7,297 nucleotides of DNA from Pseudomonadota bacterium (GCA_023391395.1 JAEWBA010000177.1:1-7297); one strand, 5' to 3'. Positions 1 through 6,424 are shown, counted from the first letter of the stretch. Program-made: numbers and translations. Notes: generated by a model not told the origin, from the sequence alone.

Positions 1-96
1 CCACGGCCGACGCCGACACCTGCACTTCTTCACAAGAGCAAACCTTGGATTCAGCGGCAGCGCATGCCCCAAAAGCGGGAGCAGGAACAGCCATGC

Positions 97-111
97 GCGC
101 CGCGCTGGTGC
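97..111. promoter_or_regulatory. NtrC-like operator
   Basis: The sequence GCGCC-GCGCT-GGTGC matches the NtrC core consensus GCACC-N5-GGTGC at 9 of 10 specified bases. Its centre lies about 50 bp upstream of the -24 element at 154 and roughly 75 bp upstream of the inferred transcription start. That is a usual position for an enhancer-binding activator of a sigma-54 promoter. No convincing second site was found upstream. The match is on GC-rich DNA, so chance similarity is possible. NtrC control is inferred. Confidence 0.42.
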
Positions 112-153
112 GTCCTTTCGTACCGAATCGGGGTAAATGCCCAGCTTGCCGTA

Positions 154-169
154 TGGCACGTGCCTTGCA
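154..169 (+). promoter_or_regulatory. sigma-54 (RpoN) -24/-12 promoter of the cyanate operon
   Basis: TGGCACG-TGCC-TTGCA matches the sigma-54 consensus TGGCACG-N4-TTGCW at every specified base. The invariant GG (155-156) and GC (167-168) are 10 bp apart, as required. Transcription should start near 180, giving a leader of about 30 nt before the ATG at 212. The possible upstream ATG at 137 would then lie outside the mRNA. With equal base frequencies, a perfect match on both strands of 7.3 kb is expected only about 0.002 times. Sigma-54 promoters need an activator, and for nitrogen genes this is usually NtrC. Confidence 0.8.
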
Positions 170-199
170 TTCCGGACTGCAACTTTCCTCTTGATTGAA

Positions 200-205
200 A
201 AGGAG
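200..205 (+). promoter_or_regulatory. Ribosome binding site that sets the cynA start
   Basis: AAGGAG lies 6 nt before the ATG at 212. The in-frame ATG at 137 has no comparable site and lies upstream of the predicted sigma-54 start point. The shorter 456-residue product is therefore preferred. Confidence 0.8.
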
Positions 206-211
206 TCCGGC

Positions 212-1582
212 ATGTCGATATTCAGAACCTACGATCCCGAGCATGGGAATCGCCGCTGCAATTGCGGCAGCCACGCCAGCCAGGAAGCGCACGATGCGGA
301 AGAGGCGCGCCGCCTGCAAGCGCGCGCCGGCGATGCGGAAACGCTGATCGCCGACGCGGTGGAAGAAGCCGTGCTGCGCGGAATGTTCCCCCGCGATAGC
401 CAGCGCCGCGACTTCCTGCGCGCGGTCGGCCGCAACACGGCGAGCGCGGCAATCGCCAGCGTGCTGCCAATCGGTGCCATGCAGGCGATGGCGCAGGAAA
501 AGGCGCCGCTGGAAAAGACGGATCTGAAGGTCGGCTTCATCTCCATCACATGCGCGGCGCCGCTGATCATGGCCGACCCGCTCGGCTTCTACCGCAAGCA
601 GGGCTTGAATGTGTCCCTGCACAAGACCGCCGGCTGGGCGCTCATCCGCGACAAGATGGCCAACCGCGAATATGACGCCACGCACTTCCTGTCGCCGATG
701 CCGCTGGCCATGACTATGGGGATCGGCTCCAATCCCACACCCATGCGCGTGGCCACCATCCAGAACGTCAACGGCCAGGCCATCACGCTGCACATCAAGC
801 ACAAGGATAGGCGCGATCCGAGGAAGTGGAAGGGATTCAAGTTCGCGGTGCCGTTCGACTATTCGATGCATAACTTCCTGTTGCGCTACTACCTCGCCGA
901 ACATGGCCTGGATCCGGATCGCGATGTGCAGATCCGCGTCACGCCGCCGCCTGAAATGGTGGCCAATCTGCGCGCCGGCAACATCGACGGTTTCCTCGGC
1001 CCCGATCCCTTCAACCAGCGCGCCGTCTATGACGAAGTCGGCTTCATCCACATCCTGTCGCGCGACATCTGGGATGGACATCCCTGCTGCGCCTTCGGCA
1101 CTTCCGAGGAATTCATCCGGCAAAACCCGAACACTTTCGCCGCGCTGTTCCGCGCAGTGCTGAACGCGGCCGCAATGGCCAACGATCCGGCCAACCGGGC
1201 GCTGGTAGCCAAGGTGATCTCGCCGGCCGCCTACCTGAACCAGCCGGAGGCGGTGGTGGCGCAGGTGCTGACCGGCAAGTTCGCCGACGGCCTCGGCAAG
1301 GTGCAGAATGTGCCGATGCGGGCCGGCTTCGACCCGGTGCCATGGCATTCGATGAGCGTCTGGATCCTGACGCAGATGAAGCGCTGGGGTTACGTCAAGG
1401 GCGATGTCGACTACCGCGGCCTCGCCGAGAAAGTCTTCCTGCTGACCGACGCCAAAAAACACATGAAGGAACTTGGCCAGAAGGTGCCGGAAGGCGCCTA
1501 CCCCAAGTTCAAGGTGATGGGCAAGGAATTCGATCCCGCCACGCCCGACGCCTACCTTGCCAGCTTTGCGATGAAGAGGTGA
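212..1582 (+). CDS. cynA: Cyanate/nitrate-type ABC transporter periplasmic binding protein (NrtA/CmpA/CynA family), Tat-exported
   Basis: This 456-residue solute-binding protein belongs to the NrtA/CmpA/CynA family and should capture its anion in the periplasm for the permease and ATPase encoded just downstream. The twin-arginine motif QRRDFLR is at residues 64-70. A hydrophobic stretch follows, with a likely signal peptidase site after AMA near residue 94. Export is therefore probably by Tat, in folded form. The binding domain covers about 103-450 and includes family-like segments such as DLKVGFI, FAVPFDYSMHN (211-221) and DIWDGHPCC (285-293). The region before the Tat motif is unusually long, about 64 residues, and contains C16-x-C18-x2-H21-x5-H27. 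Nitrate, nitrite, bicarbonate and cyanate binders look alike. Cyanate is inferred from cynS at the end of the operon, so the symbol is less certain than the family. Confidence 0.88.
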   Translation: MSIFRTYDPEHGNRRCNCGSHASQEAHDAEEARRLQARAGDAETLIADAVEEAVLRGMFPRDSQRRDFLRAVGRNTASAAIASVLPIGAMQAMAQEKAPLEKTDLKVGFISITCAAPLIMADPLGFYRKQGLNVSLHKTAGWALIRDKMANREYDATHFLSPMPLAMTMGIGSNPTPMRVATIQNVNGQAITLHIKHKDRRDPRKWKGFKFAVPFDYSMHNFLLRYYLAEHGLDPDRDVQIRVTPPPEMVANLRAGNIDGFLGPDPFNQRAVYDEVGFIHILSRDIWDGHPCCAFGTSEEFIRQNPNTFAALFRAVLNAAAMANDPANRALVAKVISPAAYLNQPEAVVAQVLTGKFADGLGKVQNVPMRAGFDPVPWHSMSVWILTQMKRWGYVKGDVDYRGLAEKVFLLTDAKKHMKELGQKVPEGAYPKFKVMGKEFDPATPDAYLASFAMKR

Positions 1583-1587
1583 CGCCG

Positions 1588-2472
1588 ATGAGTTCCAACA
1601 AACCGGCAAGTAAGGCAGGCACTTCCCTGGGCTTGCGCGCGGCGATCATCTCATTGCTGATTTTTGCGACGATCCTGTTCGGCTGGCATCTGGCGACGGT
1701 ACCGCGGGAAGCGGCGGCGTCCTCTCCCTTGACCAGCGAGGAAACCGAGTACGCCCGGCTGATGGGCAAGGACCTCGGCGCGTCCAAGAGCAGCGGCTTT
1801 CCCACGGTTGCCCAGATGGCGGACACGGTGGCTTCGCAATTGTCCGACCCGTTCTATGATAACGGGCCGAACGACAAGGGCATCGGCATCCAGCTGGCCT
1901 ATTCGCTCGGACGCGTTGCGCTGGGTTTTCTGCTCGCTGCGGCAGTGGCAATCCCGTTCGGCTTCCTGCTGGGCATGTCGCCCTTGATGCAGCGGGCGCT
2001 GAATCCCTTCATCCAGATCCTCAAGCCGATCTCGCCATTGGCCTGGATGCCGATCGCGCTGTACACGATCAAGGATTCGTCGATATCCGGCGTGTTCGTG
2101 ATCTTCATCTGCTCGGTGTGGCCGATGCTGATGAATACCGCCTTCGGTGTCGCCGCGGTACGGCGCGACTGGCTCAATGTCGCGCGCACGCTGGAAGTCT
2201 CGCCGCTGCGCAAGGCCTTCCTGGTGATCCTGCCGGCCGCGGCACCAACCATCCTCACCGGCATGCGCATCTCGATGGGCATTGCCTGGCTGGTGATCGT
2301 CGCCGCCGAAATGCTGGTCGGCGGCACCGGCATCGGCTACTTCGTCTGGAACGAATGGAACAACCTGGCACTCGCCAGCGTGATCTTCGCCATCCTGATG
2401 ATCGGCGTGGTCGGCATGCTGCTTGACCTGCTGTTCGCGCGGCTGCAGAAGCTGGTGACCTATGTCGAATAA
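1588..2472 (+). CDS. cynB: ABC transporter permease (NrtB/CynB family)
   Basis: This 294-residue inner-membrane permease is of the binding-protein-dependent (BPD) transport family, NrtB branch. A first membrane segment lies at about 15-37. A periplasmic loop follows and contains DPFYDNGPNDKG (87-98), close to the DPFFDNGGxDKG segment I recall from NrtB proteins. Further helices lie at about 108-130, 144-162, 166-186, 230-245 and 262-288. The EAA-type cytoplasmic loop that docks on the ATPase is at about 199-230 (ARTLEVSPLRKAFLVILPAA onwards). The start is the ATG 5 bp after the binding-protein stop, preceded by GAGGTGA, which overlaps that stop codon. An in-frame ATG at 1342 lies inside cynA and is rejected. 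The product probably forms a dimeric channel for cyanate. Substrate assignment depends on cynS. Confidence 0.87.
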   Translation: MSSNKPASKAGTSLGLRAAIISLLIFATILFGWHLATVPREAAASSPLTSEETEYARLMGKDLGASKSSGFPTVAQMADTVASQLSDPFYDNGPNDKGIGIQLAYSLGRVALGFLLAAAVAIPFGFLLGMSPLMQRALNPFIQILKPISPLAWMPIALYTIKDSSISGVFVIFICSVWPMLMNTAFGVAAVRRDWLNVARTLEVSPLRKAFLVILPAAAPTILTGMRISMGIAWLVIVAAEMLVGGTGIGYFVWNEWNNLALASVIFAILMIGVVGMLLDLLFARLQKLVTYVE

Positions 2473-2481
2473 GGAGAAAGC

Positions 2482-3348
2482 ATGAGCAATACCCCATTCC
2501 TGCAGGTGGAACGCCTGGGCAAGCGCTACCGCGCGGATGGCCCGCCGGTGTTCGAGGAAGTCAGCTTCGGCATCGGCAAGGGTGAATTCGTCTGCGTCAT
2601 CGGACACTCGGGCTGCGGCAAGACCACCATCCTGAACGTGCTGGCCGGACTGGAGTCGGCCAGCGAAGGACATGTGTTCATGGATGGGCGGGAGGTGGCC
2701 GGCCCCAGTCTGGAGCGCGGCGTGGTGTTCCAGGGACACGCGCTGATGCCCTGGCTGAGCGTGCTGGCCAACGTCGCCTTTGCGGTGAAGTCGCGCTGGC
2801 CGGACTGGCCGCGGCAAAAGATCGAGGAGCACGCCCGCCATTTCATCGAGATGGTGGGTCTCAAGGGCGCCGAACTGAAAAAGCCGAACGAGCTTTCCGG
2901 CGGCATGAAGCAACGCGTCGGCATCGCCCGCGCCTTCTCGATCACACCGAAGATGCTGCTGCTGGACGAACCCTTCGGCGCGCTGGATGCCCTGACGCGC
3001 GGCACGATCCAGGACGAGCTGCTGAAGATAGTCCAGGCAACCCGGCAGACCGTGTTCATGATCACCCATGACGTCGACGAGGCGATCCTGCTGGCCGACA
3101 AGATCATGCTGATGTCGAACGGCCCTCAGGCGCGCATCGCCGAGATCGTCGTCAACACGATGCCCAAGGATCGGACCCGCACGACCATGCATCACGATCC
3201 GCAGTTCTACCGGATTCGCAACCATCTGGTCGATTTCCTGGTGAACCGCTCCAGGCAGATCCAGGCTGAAGGCACAGCCGCCGCGACCGTGCTGGTCAAG
3301 CCGGGGCTGGAGGCGGCCAACGCCGCCGCGACGGCTGCCCTGGCCTGA
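2482..3348 (+). CDS. cynD: ABC transporter ATP-binding protein (NrtD/CynD family)
   Basis: This 288-residue ATPase energises the transporter. All nucleotide-binding motifs are present: Walker [10 protein letters not shown] (41-49), Q-loop Q84 in [11 protein letters not shown], signature LSGGMKQR (138-145), Walker B MLLLDEP with D162 and E163, D-loop ALD (167-169) and switch His196 in MITHDVDEA. The FGALDALTR segment and the C-terminal [17 protein letters not shown] stretch fit the nitrate/sulfonate/taurine importer group, NrtD branch. AAGGAG at 2471-2476 overlaps the permease stop codon and lies 5 nt from the ATG, which suggests translational coupling. The last 25 or so residues form an Ala-rich tail of unknown role. 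The NrtC-type fusion to a second binding domain is absent. Confidence 0.9.
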   Translation: MSNTPFLQVERLGKRYRADGPPVFEEVSFGIGKGEFVCVIGHSGCGKTTILNVLAGLESASEGHVFMDGREVAGPSLERGVVFQGHALMPWLSVLANVAFAVKSRWPDWPRQKIEEHARHFIEMVGLKGAELKKPNELSGGMKQRVGIARAFSITPKMLLLDEPFGALDALTRGTIQDELLKIVQATRQTVFMITHDVDEAILLADKIMLMSNGPQARIAEIVVNTMPKDRTRTTMHHDPQFYRIRNHLVDFLVNRSRQIQAEGTAAATVLVKPGLEAANAAATAALA

Positions 3349-3387
3349 TTGTTTTCCGCCACCCATCCCTACCAGAAGGAGAATTCC

Positions 3388-3831
3388 ATGGACCGCAACG
3401 AAGTAACGAAAAAAATCCTCGCCGCCAAGGTGAAGAACAAGATGACCTGGGCCGCGATCGCCGAGAAAATCGGCCAGAGCAAGGAATGGACGACCGCCGC
3501 CATGCTCGGCCAGATGACGCTCGATGCGAATCAGGCGGCGGTCGCGAAGCAATTGTTCACCCTGACCGACGAAGAAGCCGCCTGGCTGCAGGTCGTGCCG
3601 TACAAGGGCTCGCTGCCGACGGCAGTGCCGACCGATCCGCTGATCTATCGCTGGTATGAGATCGTCAGCGTCTACGGCACCACCATCAAGGAACTGATCC
3701 ACGAGGAATTCGGCGACGGCATCATGAGCGCGATCGACTTCTCCATGGACATCACGCGCGAGGCCGACCCCAAGGGCGATCGCGTCAATGTGGTATTGAG
3801 CGGAAAGTTCCTGCCCTATAAGCAGTACTGA
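3388..3831 (+). CDS. cynS: Cyanate hydratase (cyanase)
   Basis: Cyanase (EC 4.2.1.104) converts cyanate and bicarbonate to carbamate and CO2, and the carbamate decays to ammonia and CO2. The product has 147 residues, compared with 156 in E. coli CynS. The N-terminal helical domain, related to helix-turn-helix folds, covers about 5-75 (TWAAIAEKIGQSKEWTTAAMLGQ). The C-terminal catalytic domain contains YRWYEIVSVYGTTIKELIHE and FGDGIMSAIDF. The catalytic triad is intact: Arg88, Glu91 and Ser114 align with Arg96, Glu99 and Ser122 of E. coli at a constant offset of 8. The enzyme is known to be a homodecamer. The start is the ATG with AAGGAG at 3376-3381, 6 nt upstream. The reading frame is open from 3349 with no better start. 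Its place as fourth gene assigns cyanate to the transporter. Confidence 0.97.
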   Translation: MDRNEVTKKILAAKVKNKMTWAAIAEKIGQSKEWTTAAMLGQMTLDANQAAVAKQLFTLTDEEAAWLQVVPYKGSLPTAVPTDPLIYRWYEIVSVYGTTIKELIHEEFGDGIMSAIDFSMDITREADPKGDRVNVVLSGKFLPYKQY

Positions 3832-3832
3832 G

Positions 3833-3899
3833 GCGCGCGGCACCCGACCTCAGGCATTGCAAGCCGCGGGCAAGGCTTGAGGCTTGCGGTGCTGCGCGC
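3833..3899 (+). terminator. Large stem-loop just after cynS, candidate operon end
   Basis: Starting 2 nt after the cynS stop, 3833-3843 pairs with 3889-3899 in an 11-bp stem with one G-U pair. An inner 7-bp stem joins GCAAGCC (3859-3865) to GGCTTGC (3881-3887). No U-tract follows, so this is not a classic intrinsic terminator. It could stabilise the 3' end of the mRNA or act together with Rho. Confidence 0.4.
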
Positions 3900-3913
3900 G
3901 GATCCGGACCGGC

Positions 3914-3936
3914 CCCCGGGGCGGACCCCGGGGCGG
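3914..3936. repeat. Tandem CCCCGGGGCGG repeat
   Basis: CCCCGGGGCGG occurs at 3914-3924 and again at 3926-3936, a 12-bp period, and each copy contains the palindrome CCCCGGGG. Directly after it, GGCGGC (3932-3937) and GCCGCC (3945-3950) form a further 6-bp stem with a 7-nt loop. The role is unknown. It may be a low-complexity GC-rich intergenic element. Confidence 0.55.
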
Positions 3937-4005
3937 CGGAGAATGCCGCCCGCCACGAATCGCCCGCGCGTACCGGCAGGGAGCGCAACAAGCAGGCTCA
4001 AGGGA

Positions 4006-4074
4006 CCGACACGAAAATCTGTCGGCGGACTCGGTCAGGCTATAGGCCGAGGTTCAATGCAATGCCAGTCCGCC
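4006..4074. repeat. Adjacent nested inverted repeats in the convergent intergenic region
   Basis: CCGACA (4006-4011) pairs with TGTCGG (4020-4025) around an 8-nt loop. Overlapping it, GGCGGAC (4024-4030) pairs with GTCCGCC (4068-4074), and within that TCGGTC (4031-4036) pairs with GGCCGA (4045-4050) with one wobble. The two outer arms share bases 4024-4025, so the first and second structures partly exclude each other. The position, about 25-93 nt after the PRC-barrel stop on the minus strand, suits a transcript end, but neither side has a T-run. Confidence 0.4.
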
Positions 4075-4098
4075 TCGCATCCAAGGACGCCTCTTCTC

Positions 4099-4401
4099 TC
4101 ACGGCCAGGTATAGAACACCAGCCGGGCCAAGGCCGAATCGAAGTACAAAGCCTTCCAGGGAATCGCCACCTCGGCCTTGCGCCGGCCGCAGCCGAGAAT
4201 CACGTAGCGCACCTGCTGGGTACGCACATCGACCACCAGGTGCTGGACGCGGCCGATCATTTCGCCGTTCGCAGTCACCACCGGACAGCCATGCAACATC
4301 GCCCCGGAGCCGGAATCGTCCACCGGCACACGCGTATAGCGGGCCGGTCGCCCTACTTTTACCTGCGGCTTGCGGGCAGGACCGCCAACTCTGTGTTGCA
4401 T
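4099..4401 (-). CDS. Small PRC-barrel domain protein
   Basis: This 100-residue protein has one PRC-barrel-like beta domain at about 35-95. Its core reads GCPVVTANGEMIGRVQHLVVDVRTQQVRYVIL, followed by the AEVAIPWKAL strand typical of these domains. The first 30 residues are basic and Pro/Gly-rich. No signal peptide is present, so it is probably cytosolic or membrane-peripheral. The start is taken at the ATG ending at 4401 because AAGGAAGG (4406-4413, read on the minus strand) lies just before it. Possible starts 6 and 11 codons upstream lack such a site. It begins 39 bp after the YrzE-like gene on the same strand, so the two are probably co-transcribed. Free-standing PRC-barrel proteins are often linked to stress or surface functions, but the specific role here is unknown. 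Confidence 0.78.
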   Translation of the reverse strand: MQHRVGGPARKPQVKVGRPARYTRVPVDDSGSGAMLHGCPVVTANGEMIGRVQHLVVDVRTQQVRYVILGCGRRKAEVAIPWKALYFDSALARLVFYTWP

Positions 4402-4440
4402 GCTACCTTCCTTCTCCATGGTCCGGTTGATCAATTATTT

Positions 4441-5268
4441 TCATGGCATGTTCGGCGGGGTCGACCAACTCACGCGGCGCGAACCCGAAGCTCCCAGAAC
4501 GCCGCCCCCTATGCCGAGGGCCAGCGCCAGCGCGACGGCGGCGAATACCAGCCAAGCCGCCATCCCGGCGCTTTGCACGGCGGTATTGGCCTGTTGGCGC
4601 GCCTGCGGAGAAGCGCTGCTTGGCGAGCCAGAAAGAATCAAGGCCTGATCGACGATGCTGGCCGCGCGGCCCGGCTCGATATTCATGGTGGTGGTCAATT
4701 CCTGGATGGCCTGATCCCGCTGTCCGGCCTGTATCGATTGCTGGAAACGCTGCATGGATTGCGCATCCATCTGCCCCAACTGGTTCTGCATCATGGTCCC
4801 GAGCGCTGGCGATTGGCCGTTGCTGCCGGCGGCAGTGCGCGCCACCTGGCTCATGTTGGTGAACACGCCGCTCATCAGGCTGCCGCCAACCGAAGTGGCC
4901 AGCACGGCAAAGAGAATGGTCGTCACCGCCCATGACACCGCACCGTGCAGCACCCCGTCCGACTTGCGTTTCAGGCCGGACATGCGTGCCGCCACATAAC
5001 CGCCGATAAAGGCCGCCACCAGCATGCTGAAACCGGCCCACAGCAGCGGTCCGGTGCCGACCGATTCGCCCTGGCTGATGTCGGTGGTGGACAGGCCGGT
5101 GGCGATGCCGAGCAGGGTCAGGGCCATCTGTATGGAAATACCCACTGCCACGCCGGCCAGTATCGCGCTCCAGCGTATGGCCGGGAGCAAGGGCCGACGC
5201 ATATACATGCTGGAAGCATCCATGGGCGACTGCATATCGCCGCCCGTGGTGTAACCGGGATTCGCCAT
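4441..5268 (-). CDS. YrzE/PhnA-like four-helix membrane protein
   Basis: This 275-residue integral membrane protein of unknown function resembles the YrzE or 'PhnA-like' proteins. Helices are predicted at about 32-59, 74-95, 106-131 and 234-260. The first three are Gly/Ala-rich and close together, and the SGLKRKSDGVLHGAVSWAVTT segment before helix 3 is characteristic. A hydrophilic, Gln/Met/Ala-rich domain at about 135-232 separates helices 3 and 4 and contains a probable amphipathic helix (QLGQMDAQSMQRFQQSIQAG). AAGGAGG (5276-5282 on the minus strand) lies 7 nt before the ATG and fixes the start. It is followed by the PRC-barrel gene after 39 bp. A weak sigma-54-like element lies upstream. 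The family name rests on recall of sequence pattern and not on a search. Confidence 0.75.
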   Translation of the reverse strand: MANPGYTTGGDMQSPMDASSMYMRRPLLPAIRWSAILAGVAVGISIQMALTLLGIATGLSTTDISQGESVGTGPLLWAGFSMLVAAFIGGYVAARMSGLKRKSDGVLHGAVSWAVTTILFAVLATSVGGSLMSGVFTNMSQVARTAAGSNGQSPALGTMMQNQLGQMDAQSMQRFQQSIQAGQRDQAIQELTTTMNIEPGRAASIVDQALILSGSPSSASPQARQQANTAVQSAGMAAWLVFAAVALALALGIGGGVLGASGSRRVSWSTPPNMP

Positions 5269-5326
5269 CTTTTTTCCTCCTTGCGGGTGCGCCGGCCCGA
5301 GGGCCGCCGCCTACGACCGGGGCGAA

Positions 5327-5342
5327 CGCAACATCCATGCCC
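5327..5342 (-). promoter_or_regulatory. Possible weak sigma-54-like promoter of the YrzE-like gene
   Basis: Read on the minus strand, GGGCATG-GATG-TTGCG matches the sigma-54 consensus at 9 of 12 specified bases and keeps GG-N10-GC and the TTGC core. It would give a leader of about 48 nt before the start at 5268. A match of this quality could occur by chance in 7 kb. Its position is the main support. Confidence 0.33.
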
Positions 5343-5493
5343 AATTGGCCCGCACACCGGCAAGCCGCGGAGGCATTGTCATGGCAGTTTGGCGGGCCCC
5401 TTTGCGCACCCAGGACCGAAGTTTCACCTGCGTAAAGTTTGCAAGCGCCGGAGTAAAGATTTACAGCGCATGGCCGCTTGCCCGCCCAAGCCC

Positions 5494-6291
5494 TCAGCCG
5501 CCCGCTTCCTGCAGGGCGCGCAATTCCCTTCTCATGCGCAGCAGAAACTCGCGCCGCACGCGCCATTGCCGCGATGGCAGCACCATCAGGCGGCAGCGCA
5601 CGGTAAACGACGCGTCATCCAGCTTCTCGACGCCGGCGATATCGATGTCATCAAGAATGGAGGGGCCCAGCTTCGGGTCGGCGCGCATGGCTGCGGTCAC
5701 CGCGCGCATGCGCTCGAAGATGCGTGCCGGTTCCTCCTTGCGCGGGAAATCCATGTCGATCACCGCATAGGCATAGTCGCGGCTGCGGTTGGTGACGATG
5801 GTGATCAGACCGTTCGGAATGTAGTGCACACTGCCGTCGTAATCGCGTATGCGCACGTGGCGCAGCGTGACGCGCTCGACATAGCCGGACTTGCCAGCCG
5901 CTTCGATGATGTCGCCCTCGCTGACCTGGTTTTCCAGCAATAGGAAGAAGCCGCTGAAAAAATCCTTGACCAGGCTTTGCGCGCCAAAACCAATGGCAAT
6001 ACCGGCCACGCCAGCGGTGGCGAGAATAGGGGTGACGGAAATGCCGATCTCGCTCAGGGTCAGCATCAGGGCCAGGCCGACGATGACGACGTTGGCGGTA
6101 TGCCGGAACACACTGCTCAAGGTCTCGATGCGCCGCAGGTCGCGCTTCTGGTCGGCGCGGCTGGCGATACGCTGGCGCAGTGCCGTCAGCACCCTGTGCA
6201 GAAAGCGCAGCAGGATGGAGGCAAGCAGCCAGATGATAAGAATGCGGACCGCCGAGTGAGCGATGTCGGTCCAGAGATCGAGATCGACCAT
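5494..6291 (-). CDS. Small MscS-family mechanosensitive ion channel
   Basis: This 265-residue channel of the MscS family opens under membrane tension and releases solutes on osmotic downshock. Helices lie at about 13-31 and 64-81. The pore helix at about 88-120 has the segment GVAGIAIGFGAQSLVKDFFSGFFLLLENQ, whose Gly/Ala packing and AQSLVKDFFSGFF core match the short YkuT-like branch. The beta domain follows (VSEGDIIEAAGKSGYVERVTLRHVRIRDYDGSVHYIPNG is the core region, 123-161), then an alpha/beta C-terminal domain to about 262. Size and architecture are normal for a three-helix MscS. The chosen ATG has no good ribosome site. A GAGGAAAGG run lies about 20 nt upstream, too far for normal use, and no better in-frame start was found. 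It sits between the lipoprotein and YrzE-like genes on the same strand. Confidence 0.9.
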   Translation of the reverse strand: MVDLDLWTDIAHSAVRILIIWLLASILLRFLHRVLTALRQRIASRADQKRDLRRIETLSSVFRHTANVVIVGLALMLTLSEIGISVTPILATAGVAGIAIGFGAQSLVKDFFSGFFLLLENQVSEGDIIEAAGKSGYVERVTLRHVRIRDYDGSVHYIPNGLITIVTNRSRDYAYAVIDMDFPRKEEPARIFERMRAVTAAMRADPKLGPSILDDIDIAGVEKLDDASFTVRCRLMVLPSRQWRVRREFLLRMRRELRALQEAGG

Positions 6292-6359
6292 GGCGGCAGA
6301 ACGGGGCGCGGCGACCCTTTCCTCTACGGAAAAGAGCCGCTCAGATAGACATCATGGGA

Positions 6360-6393
6360 GCGGTACCGGTGCGGCACGCGGCACCGGTACCGC
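6360..6393. repeat. Perfect 13-bp inverted repeat, candidate terminator after the lipoprotein gene
   Basis: GCGGTACCGGTGC (6360-6372) is repeated in exact inverted form as GCACCGGTACCGC (6381-6393) around an 8-nt loop, making a very stable hairpin. It begins 31 nt past the lipoprotein stop on the minus strand and ends 68 bp before the channel start. No T-run follows directly on that strand. It may stop or slow lipoprotein transcription, protect the mRNA 3' end, or be an operator. Confidence 0.6.
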
Positions 6394-6424
6394 GCGAAGC
6401 CACTGTGTGGCGACCGGAAGCGCG

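Noticed and set aside
21..40. TGCACT-like half-site near the left edge as a second NtrC site
   Set aside because: The partner half-site is missing at the correct spacing.
1..95. Minus-strand open frame running off the left edge (begins MAVPAPAFGACAAAESKV)
   Set aside because: It is short, has no ribosome site close to the ATG, and shows no recognisable motif. A divergent gene to the left cannot be excluded but is not supported.
137..211. Upstream ATG at 137 as the cynA start
   Set aside because: It lies upstream of the predicted transcription start near 180, lacks a ribosome site and adds 25 residues unlike the family. The ATG at 212 has AAGGAG at the right distance.
1651..3843. Long minus-strand open frame of 730 codons across cynB, cynD and cynS
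   Set aside because: It lies opposite three well-supported genes. Its product is rich in His, Asp, Gln and Arg with no recognisable domain, as expected for the antisense frame of GC-rich codons, and it has no ribosome site.
4024..4074. tRNA-like fold with a 7-bp acceptor-like stem and a GGTTCAATGC stretch
   Set aside because: Only 51 nt long, with no anticodon arm, no proper T-arm pairing and no CCA, so it is not a tRNA gene.
3877..5943. Plus-strand open frames (3877-4935, 4945-5943) and the minus frame 4403-5566 around the YrzE-like and channel genes
   Set aside because: They are shadows of the minus-strand genes, with Arg/His/Pro/Ala-biased translations and no domains or ribosome sites.
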